NCBI RefSeq assembly: GCF_001442755.1
Contig: NZ_CP006367.1
Span: 2,666,001 to 2,730,000, forward strand
Reading direction: 5' to 3'
DNA length: 64,000 bases
Source of the DNA: Aureimonas sp. AU20
GTDB lineage: Bacteria > Pseudomonadota > Alphaproteobacteria > Rhizobiales > Rhizobiaceae
This document shows positions 17,706 to 26,381 of this stretch, piece by piece. Below the pieces are notes generated by a model. The model did not search any database. It saw nothing but the letters and a program-made list of their open reading frames with translations, and had not been told where the DNA came from. The position numbers and the translations under genes are program-made. The stretch's first letter is position 1. The number at the start of each line of letters is the position of its first letter.

Positions 17706-18713
17706 ATGAGCGATCACACCTTATCCCGCCGCACCGTTCTGGGCGGCGCTGTGTTGGGAGCGGCGGCGGCCGTGGCTGCGAGCCCGGCCCAGGCCCAACA
17801 GCCCGCTTCGAATGCCACGAGCGATGGTGGGCGAACGCTCAGCGATCCGCGCACGAAATACACCAACGAGCCCTTCCCCGAACAGAAGCAGCCCTGGCCT
17901 GCCCTGCAATCCAAGATGAACCCCGTGCCCGATTGCGGTGAGACGAGCTACAAGGGCTCGGGCAAGCTGACCGGCCGACGTGCGCTGGTGACGGGCGGCG
18001 ACAGCGGCATCGGCCGCGCCGCAGCCATCGCCTTCGCGCGTGAAGGCGCCGATGTCGCCATCAACTACCATCCCGACGAGGAAGCGGACGCGCAGGACGT
18101 CTTGAAGCTGATCCAGGACGCCGGCCGCAAGGGCATCGCCATTCCCGCCGACATTCGAACCCTGGATGCCTGCGAGGATGTGGTGCGTCAGGCGATCGCC
18201 GCGCTCGGCGGGCTCGATCTCCTCGTTAACAATGCCGCCTACCAGCAGAGCAAGGCCGACATTTCGGAGATTTCCGACGAGCAGTTCGTGCGGACCTACG
18301 AGACCAACGTCTTCCACGTCTTCCGCTTTTCCAAGGCGGCCATCCCGAGCCTGCCGCCCGGCGCGTCCATCATCAACACGGTGTCGGTGAACTCCTACGA
18401 TCCCGGCGAGGAACTGATCGACTACGCGTCCACCAAGGCCGCGATCCTGAACCTCACAAAGGGCTTGGCGAAACAGCTCGCCAAGAAGGGCATTCGCGTC
18501 AACGCCGTCTCGCCCGGCCCGGTCTGGACGCCGCTTCAGGTCGCGGGCGGCCAGTTGCCGGGAACGATGGGCGAATTCGGTCAGGACACGCCGCTCGGGC
18601 GGGCCGGCCAGCCGGCGGAACTGGCCTCGCTCTATGTCGCGCTCGCCTCCGACGAGTCCAGCTTCAGTACAGGCACGGTGGTCGGCGCCCATGGCGGCGA
18701 CGGGAATCCTTGA
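17706..18713 (+). CDS. Short-chain dehydrogenase/reductase with Tat signal peptide
   Basis: 335 residues. The N-terminus has a twin-arginine pattern (SRRTVLGGAVLG) and a hydrophobic stretch ending ASPAQAQQ, suggesting Tat export. From about residue 90 it is a classical SDR: ALVTGGDSGIGRA binds NAD(P), LLVNNAAYQQ is the NAG motif, NTVSVNSYDPGEELIDYASTKAA gives catalytic Ser, Tyr and Lys, and RVNAVSPGPVWTPL follows. The PWPALQSKMNPVPDCGE linker is shared with the YdaD/YhxC-type stress SDRs. An exported SDR would need to carry its cofactor through the Tat pore. Upstream 192 bp show no clear element. It converges with the LuxR gene. Confidence 0.88.
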   Translation: MSDHTLSRRTVLGGAVLGAAAAVAASPAQAQQPASNATSDGGRTLSDPRTKYTNEPFPEQKQPWPALQSKMNPVPDCGETSYKGSGKLTGRRALVTGGDSGIGRAAAIAFAREGADVAINYHPDEEADAQDVLKLIQDAGRKGIAIPADIRTLDACEDVVRQAIAALGGLDLLVNNAAYQQSKADISEISDEQFVRTYETNVFHVFRFSKAAIPSLPPGASIINTVSVNSYDPGEELIDYASTKAAILNLTKGLAKQLAKKGIRVNAVSPGPVWTPLQVAGGQLPGTMGEFGQDTPLGRAGQPAELASLYVALASDESSFSTGTVVGAHGGDGNP

Positions 18714-18768
18714 CGGTCCTCTTCCCGATCGAGGAGGCCCCCTCAAGGGGCTGTCCTCCGCCGAGGCA

Positions 18769-19887
18769 TCAGGTCCCGAAGGGGACAGCCTTGGCGACGA
18801 GGCGGACCAGATCGGCCTGACGCGACAGACCCAGCCGGGCGTAGACGCCTTTGAGATGGGTGCGGACCGTTTCCTCGCTGACCGAAAGCGCCTCGGCCGC
18901 GGCCTTCACGCCGTGCCCGGCCGCGATCAGCAGGGCGACGCGCGCCTGCGCATAGGTCAGCCCGAGCGCAATCAGAACTTTCGATAGGTCGGGATAGGCG
19001 CTGTGCGTGGGATTGAGCACCAGGATCAGCGCGCCATGCGTCGGCGTGAAGTCGGTGAAGCGTTCCGCGGCTCGGCCGACGAGGGGTGTGATGCGCAGGA
19101 GAAGCGGCAGGAGGCTGCCGGGGCGCGGCACGACCAGCGTATCGGGAAGACCGGATACCATCTCGCCGCCCGTCACGGCGCGAAGCACGGCGTCGAACTG
19201 GCGTTGCATCCCGCCTGTGGCGAGATGAACGCGCCCCTCGCGGATCGTCAGTCCGTCCGGCGCGAGCGCGGCGAAGGCGGCGTTGCTTTCCACCACCCGG
19301 CCCACGCGGTCGGTCACCACCACGGCGCAATCGAAATCGCCAAGGCGCCGCGCCAGCGTGCCCTGCACCGCCTCGGCCTGGTCGAGCCGCAGGCGCAGCG
19401 CGAGCGCGCGGGACAAATGGCGCGAGACATCCGCGAAGCGCTGGCGCTCCGGCGCATCGGGCGGCGCAAGCCCGAAGCGGCGTTGGACATTGATCGCCAG
19501 ATGGGTGCCGTTCTGCTCCACGACGATCGTGGCGACGCCGCCGATGTCCTGTCGCCTCAGAAAATCCTGGAAGTAGAAGCTCTTGGCTTTCGTGTCCGAC
19601 GAGATGAAATCGTCGTCCCAGCAGATGCCCGGCCTGTCGAGCCCCAACCGCTGCGCAATGGTCAGCACCAGATCCTCGCGCCACCAGAATTCGTTGTACT
19701 GCCGCGCCGCGTCCTGCACCCCCGAGGTGACCGACAGGATCGGCGACGCCAGCCCCGGCTGGAGGATGACGGTGCCGATGCCGCCGAAGGCCTCCGCATA
19801 GCCCTGGAGCGCCGCGTCCCAAAGGTCGCCGTCCAGGGCGGCCTCGTAAAACTGCTCGCCAAGCGAGAGGGTTGGGGTCGGCGGCAT
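18769..19887 (-). CDS. LuxR-type helix-turn-helix transcriptional regulator
   Basis: 372 residues. The C-terminal ~60 residues form a LuxR/GerE helix-turn-helix: LTYAQARVALLIAAGHGVKA, then LSVSEETVRTHLKGVYARLG. The N-terminal 300 residues have a PAS-like middle (CAVVVTDRVGRVVESNAAFA) and no phosphoacceptor domain, so this is probably a ligand-sensing or orphan regulator rather than a response regulator. No autoinducer synthase is nearby. Its target is not evident; it faces the Tat-SDR gene end to end. The 215-bp stretch upstream (19888-20102) holds the terminator of the next gene and an AT-rich patch around 19900-19930 that may be its promoter. Confidence 0.85.
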   Translation of the reverse strand: MPPTPTLSLGEQFYEAALDGDLWDAALQGYAEAFGGIGTVILQPGLASPILSVTSGVQDAARQYNEFWWREDLVLTIAQRLGLDRPGICWDDDFISSDTKAKSFYFQDFLRRQDIGGVATIVVEQNGTHLAINVQRRFGLAPPDAPERQRFADVSRHLSRALALRLRLDQAEAVQGTLARRLGDFDCAVVVTDRVGRVVESNAAFAALAPDGLTIREGRVHLATGGMQRQFDAVLRAVTGGEMVSGLPDTLVVPRPGSLLPLLLRITPLVGRAAERFTDFTPTHGALILVLNPTHSAYPDLSKVLIALGLTYAQARVALLIAAGHGVKAAAEALSVSEETVRTHLKGVYARLGLSRQADLVRLVAKAVPFGT

Positions 19888-20049
19888 GGCGGTCCAGAAA
19901 AAACCTAAGCTAAACTTACGCTCCGCCTAGTTTGCAACCATCCGATGCGCGGAGCAATCGAGAGGGTTGTCGGAACTATCCCCACAGTCTCAGGATGGGT
20001 TCCTGAATGCCCCGCGCGGCTCACGATGTCGTGTCTTCCTTGAGCCACT

Positions 20050-20084
20050 AAAAAAGGCGGGCGCGCATTCGATGCGCGCTCGCC
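20050..20084 (-). terminator. Rho-independent terminator
   Basis: Read on the minus strand, a 13-bp stem with one mismatch (GGCGAGCGCGCAT / ATGCGCGCCCGCC) and a 3-nt loop is followed by six T residues. It lies 19 bp downstream of the pyridoxamine-oxidase-like gene and ends its transcript. Confidence 0.85.
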
Positions 20085-20102
20085 AATGGTATCGGAGCCC
20101 TA

Positions 20103-20537
20103 TCAGACGACGATCTCACCCTCGTCCCGCCCATCCCAATAGTGAACGCGTTTGGCATGGACCTTGATGAGGACGACACCCGGCGTATCGACGCCCTGCT
20201 CGAACCAGTAGTCGAGATCCTTGGTCCAGTGCGCCTCGAACTGCGCCTTATCGCGGATCAGTTCGGCATGGCCCTCGACGGAGACGAAGAGCGGCGGCTT
20301 GCCGAGCAGACCCTTCTGGCCGGTCATAGACAGCGACACTTTCGGATCGCGCTCGATATCGCTGACGATCCGGTAGTTCTCGTAGGTGAAGAACCAGGAA
20401 TCGCCGTCATACTCGACGTCGCCATTGTTGCTCATCGGTCGGCTGGCGATCTCGCCGCCTTCGGTCTTGGTGGAGAACATCGCGAAATCGATGCCCCCCA
20501 TGCGCTTGGAGAGGTCTTGAAGGGTGATCTCGGCCAT
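20103..20537 (-). CDS. Pyridoxamine 5'-phosphate oxidase-fold protein (general stress protein 26-like)
   Basis: 144 residues. The split-barrel flavin-binding fold is indicated by IASRPMSNNGDVEYDGDSWF, FTYENYRIVSDIERDPKVSL and the C-terminal VHAKRVHYWDGRDEGEIVV, the pattern of general stress protein 26 proteins that bind FMN or F420-like cofactors. The reaction is unknown. Start at the ATG at 20537, which has GGAGAA 4 nt upstream; an ATG at 20549 is also in frame. It is divergent from the helicase gene and ends in a clear terminator. Confidence 0.88.
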   Translation of the reverse strand: MAEITLQDLSKRMGGIDFAMFSTKTEGGEIASRPMSNNGDVEYDGDSWFFTYENYRIVSDIERDPKVSLSMTGQKGLLGKPPLFVSVEGHAELIRDKAQFEAHWTKDLDYWFEQGVDTPGVVLIKVHAKRVHYWDGRDEGEIVV

Positions 20538-20685
20538 CGTGTTCTCCATATCGGGCCTTGGCAGACGCGCCGGTTCGGGCGAATGCAGGCGCAAGCCCTT
20601 TTTTCGTGTCGTTGAGGGAAGGAGCGCGGTGGCCACATGGTTCCGTGGCCGCCTCGCCCCTCACCGACCCCGCAGTGAGTTCCCT

Positions 20686-22968
20686 ATGCCGCAACCTTCC
20701 AGCTACCCGATCTCGATGTTGCCCGCGCTGACCGGACGCTCGCTCGCGCGCTGCCTCGAAATCGTCGAGGCCGGCCTGGTGCGAACGCAGGAAGTGCCCT
20801 TCGGCGACAAGGCCAAGGACGATGGCGGGCGTCGCATGGCGCGGCTGGTGCCCGCCGGCCGGGTGAAATCCATCGCGCAGATCACCGATGGCGAGATCGC
20901 GCCGGACCCGGAAGCGGACGATGCCGACCACATCGCGCGCCTCGCCACCGCGCGCGCCAATCAGGTGGTCCGCGCGCGCCGGATGAAGGACAGCTCCTTC
21001 GCCGGTTTCGAGGTGGAGGTTCCCGTCTTCGCGCCGATCTTCCCCTCCGAGCGCGACACGCTGCTCATGGCCTTCGTGCGGCTGCGCGAGCCGAAGGGCA
21101 TTCGCCAAAAACTGGCCGATGGCGAGCTGCTCAGCGACGACAGGATCGAGGCCGTCGCGGACTTCGTCGCCGAGCGGGCCGTCGACGCGGCCCTGGAGAC
21201 GCAGGAGAATTTGAGCCTTGCGGCGGAGACCTATGCCGATCGGTTCCGGGAGGCGACGCGGGAGCTCGACGATCCCGCCGCCTTCCTGCGCGCCGCCACC
21301 AAGGCGGATCTGGAGCGCTTCGTCTTCGCCGCGCAAAGCACACAGCGCGACGAAGTCCAGTCGGCCACGACGAAATGGTTCGACAAGCTGCTCGGCTCCA
21401 TGCGCTCCCTGCGCCAGCAGAGCCGGCGTCGTGCGAGCTTCGCGGAGGCCTCGGGCTACGACCGCTACCCCAATCTCTTCCCCCTCGCCCGTTCGATCGA
21501 GCGCAAGCTCCTGTTCCTCGCCGGGCCGACCAATTCGGGCAAGACCTACGAGGCGATGCGCCTTGCCATCGAAGCATCGACGGCCGAAATCCTCTCGCCC
21601 CTGCGCCTGCTCGCCCACGAGCACCGGGAAACGCTGACGATTGCTGGCGTCCGAGCCGGGCTCATCACCGGTGAGGAGCGCGACGAGAGCGAGGACTTCA
21701 CCCATTACGCCCGCACGATTGAGACGATCGATGTCGGGCGGCGCGTCGATGTCTGCGTCGTGGACGAAATCCAGATGCTGGCCGACGAGCAGCGCGGCTG
21801 GGCATGGACGCAGGCGCTCTTTTCCGCGCCCGCCGATCTCGTGGTCATGACCGGCTCGCCGGACGCGATCCCGATGGTGGAACGCCTCGCCAAGGTTCTG
21901 GGCGAGCCGCTCGAAATCCGCATGCTGGAGCGCAAGAACGAGCTCGACGCTTGGCCGCAGCCGATCTCGCTGAAAGACCTGCGCCGGGGCGATGCGGTCG
22001 TCGCCTTCTCGCGCGCGGCCGTGCACGAGCTGCGCGAGGAGATCGTGCGGCTCAAGCTCACCGTCGCCACCGTCTACGGCGCCCTCAGCCCCGAGGTGCG
22101 CCGGGCGGAAGCCGCGCGCTTCCGGCGCGGCGAGGCCGACGTGGTGGTGGCGACGGACGCGATCGGCATGGGACTGAACCTGCCGGTTTCGCGCGTCTTC
22201 CTGGCGGCGCTCGACAAGTTCGACGGCACGTCGCGCCGCGCCCTGTTCCATTCCGAAATCCGTCAGATCGGCGGGCGCGCCGGGCGCTTCGGCATGTTCG
22301 AGAAGGGCTGGGTCGGGGTGATCGGCGGCGGCACGCATGGCGTGGAGAAGATCCGCGCGGCGCTGACCAGCCCGCCCAAGGACCTGTCCGGCCGGGCCTT
22401 CGTGCGCCCCAACCGCGAAAGTGTGGCGCTGGCGGCCGAGTTTCTGGAGACCGACGATCTCGCGCAGGTCCTGACCTTCCTGCGCTCGCGCATCGTGATG
22501 GACCATGCCGACCTGCAGATCGGCGACATGGACGAGGAAATCGAGAAGGCGCGCCGGCTCGCCAGCGTCGGCATTCCGATGCTCGACCGGCTGGCCTACG
22601 CCATCGTTCCCGTGTCGCTGCGCCATCCCTGGTTCATGGACACGGTGCTGACCTGGGCGCGGGCTCACGCGGCGGGGCGCAAGGCGCCGAAACCCCCGCT
22701 GCGCTCGGGCGATCTGCAGCGCCTGGAGGACGGCGTCAATCTCGCGACCGGCTGGCTTTGGCTCGCCCAGCGCTTTCCCGAGGTCTATGCCGACGCCGAC
22801 GAGGTGCGCGAGGGGATCGCCATGCTCAACGAGGAGATCGAGAAAAACCTCGTGAAGCTTTCCTCCTCGCGGGCGCTCCTATCGAAGAGCACACCGGACA
22901 AGGCGCGCTCGCGGCGCGGGCGAAACCCTCGGCCGCGCGCGGCGGGCGCCAAGGCGCCGGCTTCGTAG
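20686..22968 (+). CDS. SUV3-type DExH RNA helicase
   Basis: 760 residues. The helicase core matches mitochondrial SUV3 better than other bacterial helicases: Walker A FLAGPTNSGKTYEAM at about residues 278-292, Walker B CVVDEIQML at 357-365, VYGALSPEVRRAEAARF, VVVATDAIGMGLNLP at 486-500 and QIGGRAGRFG at 527-536. SUV3 unwinds RNA, working with an exoribonuclease. The N-terminal ~270 residues are specific to the bacterial form, and the C-terminus ends in a basic tail (SRRGRNPRPRAAG) that may bind RNA. Start at the ATG at 20686. It probably acts in RNA turnover in the cytoplasm. Confidence 0.88.
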   Translation: MPQPSSYPISMLPALTGRSLARCLEIVEAGLVRTQEVPFGDKAKDDGGRRMARLVPAGRVKSIAQITDGEIAPDPEADDADHIARLATARANQVVRARRMKDSSFAGFEVEVPVFAPIFPSERDTLLMAFVRLREPKGIRQKLADGELLSDDRIEAVADFVAERAVDAALETQENLSLAAETYADRFREATRELDDPAAFLRAATKADLERFVFAAQSTQRDEVQSATTKWFDKLLGSMRSLRQQSRRRASFAEASGYDRYPNLFPLARSIERKLLFLAGPTNSGKTYEAMRLAIEASTAEILSPLRLLAHEHRETLTIAGVRAGLITGEERDESEDFTHYARTIETIDVGRRVDVCVVDEIQMLADEQRGWAWTQALFSAPADLVVMTGSPDAIPMVERLAKVLGEPLEIRMLERKNELDAWPQPISLKDLRRGDAVVAFSRAAVHELREEIVRLKLTVATVYGALSPEVRRAEAARFRRGEADVVVATDAIGMGLNLPVSRVFLAALDKFDGTSRRALFHSEIRQIGGRAGRFGMFEKGWVGVIGGGTHGVEKIRAALTSPPKDLSGRAFVRPNRESVALAAEFLETDDLAQVLTFLRSRIVMDHADLQIGDMDEEIEKARRLASVGIPMLDRLAYAIVPVSLRHPWFMDTVLTWARAHAAGRKAPKPPLRSGDLQRLEDGVNLATGWLWLAQRFPEVYADADEVREGIAMLNEEIEKNLVKLSSSRALLSKSTPDKARSRRGRNPRPRAAGAKAPAS

Positions 22969-23094
22969 GCAAGAGCGACGGGCCCTTTGCGCATGGTGGC
23001 GAGGCGCCCGATATGCCAAGGTCGCCACTCGGCGCTTGGGCTTTTTCCTTCGGGAATGGTTTGGGTCGAGGGACGCAGCAAACGAAGGCGACAG

Positions 23095-23340
23095 ATGCCG
23101 GCCAAGACACTCTTCATCGTGCAGCAGTTCGAGAAGCAGGCCAAGCGCCTCATCGCCGGCAGGCAGATGGACTTCAAGACCGCACAGGAGGCCATCGGCC
23201 GGGCCGATCGCGACGCAAGCCGCGTCGCCGGCGTCGTCGCAATCCAGCAGGTGATCGACACCGACACGGGCGAGGTGCTGGAGGAGCCGGTGGTTCTGGC
23301 CCGACACGGTGAACTGCCGGCCGAATTCAACGAGAGCTGA
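23095..23340 (+). CDS. Small conserved-looking hypothetical protein
   Basis: 81 residues with GAAGG 7 nt before the ATG. Sequence features: a Lys/Gln-rich helix at the start (FIVQQFEKQAKRLIAG), then ATDxRDAS-like helices and a strand-rich C-terminal half (VIDTDTGEVLEEPVVLARHG). It has no signal peptide and no membrane segment. It sits 126 bp downstream of the helicase in the same direction, so it could be co-transcribed. I do not recognise a family. Confidence 0.65.
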   Translation: MPAKTLFIVQQFEKQAKRLIAGRQMDFKTAQEAIGRADRDASRVAGVVAIQQVIDTDTGEVLEEPVVLARHGELPAEFNES

Positions 23341-23555
23341 GCGCAGCGGCTGGCAAGGAGACGATCGCGGCGGATCGGTGGCGGATCGGTCCTGCCGACG
23401 GCTTTATATTTCCGATCGCGCGCGTTGCACCGGCGTGAACAATCGTTAACTAATTCGGGACCGGCAGACTGGCGGCTTCCCGATCCCTGGCCTGAACCCT
23501 TGGCGAGGAGTGGCCTCCCCCGGCGCGCCTTTACGCGGTGGCGAAGGAGGTTCTG

Positions 23556-25592
23556 ATGCGTTCCCCCAAGCGGCCCAGCCGGCGCGTGACGGTCGCGCTC
23601 TCGATCGCGCTTTTCGGCGCGCTGCTTCTGGTGGCCATTCCCTGGGCGGGGCAGATCGCCTCTTCCGGCCTGCCCGACAAGGCGCAGCTCGACGCGATGC
23701 TCGGTGCCTGCCAAGTGACGACGGTGTTCGAGGCCGCGCCGCGCCCTGGCGAGACAGGCGGCAAGACCGACCGCCTGCTTTGCCCCGACGCCGTCGGCCC
23801 GACCGGCTTCTCCGAACCGCTCCTGTCCGCCGTGGTGGCGAGCGAGGACGAGCGCTTTCTCGGCCACCGGGGCGTGGACGATCTCGCCGTGCTGCGCTCG
23901 GCTCTGCCCGGCTTTCCCGGCGGCGGCAGCACGATCACCCAGCAGGTGGCGCGTACGCTGTTTCTCAACGACGAGCGTTTGATGGGCTACGAGGCGCCGG
24001 GCAAGCTCCTGCGCAAGCTGCGGGAATGGCACCTGTCGCTGGCGATCGAGTCGCTGCGCGACAAGCGCCAGATCCTGACGATCTATCTCAACATCGCCCC
24101 TCTCGGGAACGGCATCGTCGGCTTCGACCCGGCCGCGCGCTACTATTTCGGCAAGCCCGCCAAGGCGCTCGACGTAATGGAAGCGGCGACGCTGGTGGGG
24201 ATGCTGCCGCAGCCGATGAACCGCCAGCCTTTTGGCGAAGACGCTGCAAAGGCGGCCAGCGCGGCCAATGCGGCAGACCGCGTCATCGCCAAAATGCTGG
24301 CCCTAGGCCTCGCGACGCCTGAAGAGGCGAAGGACGCCAAGGCCAAGGTGACGCGCCTCCTGCGAAAGGGGCGGCTCGCGCGGCCCTCGCACGACAAGCT
24401 TCTGGAGGCGCTTCGGCCGGTGGAATATCGCCGCGTGCGGGATTTCGCCCGGCTTCGGCTGGAGGAACTCGGGCTCTCGAACCGCGCGACGCGCGTCTTC
24501 CTGACCATGGACCCGGAATTGCAGGGGCTGGCGGATCGGGCCACCGCCAAGCCGCCGGCCGGCGCCGAGATGGCCGGCGTGGTGCTGGGGCCGAAGGCCG
24601 AGGTGCTGGCGATTGCCGGGGGAACCTATTCGACATCGAGCTGGAACCCGGCCTGGCGCGCCAATCGCTCGGTCGGCTCGGTCGCCAAGCCGCTGCTCTA
24701 CTCGGTGGCGATCGAGCGCGCGGGCTCCATGCCCAAGACCTGGTCCACCGCGCCGATGAAGGGCTACAATCCGGCCGAGCCGAACGGGCTCTGCCGCAGC
24801 GGCCTGACGCTCGAGACCTATCTCAAGCATTCCTGCAACCGGCCCTTCGTCGCGATCGCCGCGCGTGAGCCCCAGCTTGCCGCCGAGCGGGTCAGGGCTT
24901 TCGGGCTCCATATGCCGGACAATCCGCTTCTGATCGCCACGGGCGGCGTTCATTCCAACCCGATGGACGTCGCCGCCGCCTACACCGCCCTGCGCAACAA
25001 AGGCGTGTTGCGGCGCCCCCGCGTTCTGGTGGCGGCCACCGGCGCGGGCGGGCAGATGCTCGCCTTCGAAGAGCCGGCGGAGGGGCAGCGCGTGCTGCGG
25101 CCGGAGCTCGCGGAGGCCGTGCGCACGGCCCTGTTCCAGCCGACATCGGCGGGCGGCAGCGCAGAGCTTGCCAAGGGCCACAAGGGCGCGGCCGCCGTCT
25201 GGGGCAAGACGGGCACGAGCGACGACGGGCGGGATGCCTGGTTCGTCGGCTCCACCGTCGGCTGGACCTCCGCTATCCTGGCTTGGCGCGAGGCGCCCGG
25301 GGTCGGCCATATGAGCGGGGGCGGCCTGTCGGCCGCGCGGTTCGGCCTCATGGTCGACGCCTACTGGCCGGACCGCAACTGGACCGCCATGCAGGATGGA
25401 CGCCTGCGCGATGGCGGAGCCGCCGTCTATGGCTGGTGGGCGCATCCGCAGCGGTTGTTGAACTGGCTGGCGGCAAAGGCGACGACCGTCATCGCCATCG
25501 CTCTCCTAGCCCTCGCCATCGCCTTGTTGACGGGCCGGCGCAAATCGCCCGACCCTGCGGAGCCGGCACCGGACGCGGTGCCCGATCTCTGA
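23556..25592 (+). CDS. Class A penicillin-binding protein (transglycosylase/transpeptidase)
   Basis: 678 residues. After one N-terminal membrane anchor (VALSIALFGALLLVAIPWAG) comes a GT51 transglycosylase domain: catalytic Glu97 in VVASEDERFLGHRG, then GGSTITQQVARTLFL and YLNIAPLGNGIVGF. The transpeptidase domain has SVAK (Ser375, Lys378), SCN in LKHSCNRPF and WGKTGTSDD (Lys551). It polymerises and cross-links peptidoglycan in the periplasm. Unlike PbpC it has no C-terminal BiPBP_C domain; it ends in a second hydrophobic segment (VIAIALLALAIALLTG). Start at the ATG at 23556 with AAGGAGG 6 nt upstream; a GTG at 23538 would be unserved. Confidence 0.93.
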   Translation: MRSPKRPSRRVTVALSIALFGALLLVAIPWAGQIASSGLPDKAQLDAMLGACQVTTVFEAAPRPGETGGKTDRLLCPDAVGPTGFSEPLLSAVVASEDERFLGHRGVDDLAVLRSALPGFPGGGSTITQQVARTLFLNDERLMGYEAPGKLLRKLREWHLSLAIESLRDKRQILTIYLNIAPLGNGIVGFDPAARYYFGKPAKALDVMEAATLVGMLPQPMNRQPFGEDAAKAASAANAADRVIAKMLALGLATPEEAKDAKAKVTRLLRKGRLARPSHDKLLEALRPVEYRRVRDFARLRLEELGLSNRATRVFLTMDPELQGLADRATAKPPAGAEMAGVVLGPKAEVLAIAGGTYSTSSWNPAWRANRSVGSVAKPLLYSVAIERAGSMPKTWSTAPMKGYNPAEPNGLCRSGLTLETYLKHSCNRPFVAIAAREPQLAAERVRAFGLHMPDNPLLIATGGVHSNPMDVAAAYTALRNKGVLRRPRVLVAATGAGGQMLAFEEPAEGQRVLRPELAEAVRTALFQPTSAGGSAELAKGHKGAAAVWGKTGTSDDGRDAWFVGSTVGWTSAILAWREAPGVGHMSGGGLSAARFGLMVDAYWPDRNWTAMQDGRLRDGGAAVYGWWAHPQRLLNWLAAKATTVIAIALLALAIALLTGRRKSPDPAEPAPDAVPDL

Positions 25593-25631
25593 TCCGCGTC
25601 GGCGAGTTCTCGGGTCTGGCTGCGCTTCGCC

Positions 25632-25865
25632 TCAGCTGAGGCCTTCCTTTCGCGCACCTGCGATCATGCGCCGGGCGATGCCGCGCACGGCCTCGTCGTC
25701 CTTCGTCTCGTCATGCGCGGGGTCGCCGAGATGGCTGAGGCTCGCCTCGATATGGTCGAGAAGGCCGGGCTGCTTCGCCTCGACATATTCGATCAGCTTG
25801 AACAGCACATGCTCGGAGGCGATCTCGCGGCGGCGAGCCTGAATTGCGGTGTCGTCGGTCATCAT
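25632..25865 (-). CDS. Small hypothetical protein
   Basis: 77 residues, acidic and helical (LFKLIEYVEAKQPGLLDHIE, then MIAGARKEG). GGGAG lies 4 nt before the first of two tandem ATG codons (25865 and 25862). No signal or membrane segment is visible. A 14-bp perfect palindrome (GCCTCAGCTGAGGC, 25629-25642) overlaps its stop codon and may serve as a terminator hairpin with the convergent penicillin-binding protein gene. No family recognised. Confidence 0.6.
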   Translation of the reverse strand: MMTDDTAIQARRREIASEHVLFKLIEYVEAKQPGLLDHIEASLSHLGDPAHDETKDDEAVRGIARRMIAGARKEGLS

Positions 25866-25949
25866 GGTCTCCCGTTTCGTCCTGAACGCAGGGAGGACGC
25901 AAGCGGGTCTGCGGCGGGACGTCGCTGCAGAACGAAGACGAAGCCGCTT

Positions 25950-26123
25950 TCAGGGCTTGTCGCCCTGCAGCACCTTGCGCCGGGCGCCGGCCTTGCGATT
26001 CGCCCATTCGATTCGGGCGTCCTTGTTTCGCTCGGCTTCCAGGCGCGCGGCCTTCAGGCGCTCCGATTTCTGCTTCGGGGTTTCCGCCGCCTTGCCGCCC
26101 GGCGGTTGATCCGTCTTGTCCAT
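25950..26123 (-). CDS. Small basic hypothetical protein
   Basis: 57 residues, very rich in Lys, Arg, Ala and Glu and predicted to be a single helix (KSERLKAARLEAERNKDAR, ending KAGARRKVLQGDKP). It resembles DUF4169-type small basic proteins in composition, but the characteristic N-terminus of that family is missing, so the match is weak. GAGG lies about 10 nt before the ATG. It is divergent from the kdp operon across a 171-bp spacer. Confidence 0.5.
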   Translation of the reverse strand: MDKTDQPPGGKAAETPKQKSERLKAARLEAERNKDARIEWANRKAGARRKVLQGDKP

Positions 26124-26240
26124 CGCACCCGTTCCTCGATCCAATCGTTTCCGCGCAATGCCTCGCATATCGCTCCGAGACGCGTGTCGATAGAGCGACC
26201 CGTCCCGCGCAGCCAAGCGGGCTCCCTGAAACTCATATGG

Positions 26241-26250
26241 ATTTTTTACG
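26241..26250 (+). promoter_or_regulatory. T-rich element in the kdp promoter region
   Basis: ATTTTTTACG, followed by a GC-rich run, stands out in this GC-rich genome, 45 bp before the first small gene of the kdp operon. It resembles the T-run of the Escherichia coli KdpE operator. Candidate only; binding would have to be shown. Confidence 0.25.
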
Positions 26251-26294
26251 CGGGTCTGAGCCACTTGAAGAGCGATCCCGAAAGGAGGGTTCGC

Positions 26295-26378
26295 ATGTTG
26301 GATTGTCTCTATCTCGCCGTGGGGCTCGGCTTCTTTGCCGCCATGGGCGCCTACTCCCGCTGGGCGGGGCAGGCCTGA
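26295..26378 (+). CDS. Tiny membrane protein leading the kdp operon
   Basis: 27 residues ([20 protein letters not shown], then SRWAGQA), one hydrophobic helix with a short basic tail. It has a near-ideal AAAGGAGG 6 nt before the ATG and ends 3 bp before kdpF. Similar tiny proteins with an N-terminal acidic residue and an [12 protein letters not shown] core precede kdpF in other proteobacteria, from memory. A role in Kdp complex assembly or stability, like KdpF, is an inference. Confidence 0.7.
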   Translation: MLDCLYLAVGLGFFAAMGAYSRWAGQA

Positions 26379-26381
26379 GCC

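Noticed and set aside
20407..22668. Long open frame opposite the helicase gene
   Set aside because: Same reason: a shadow of a strongly coding GC-rich gene, without recognisable motifs.
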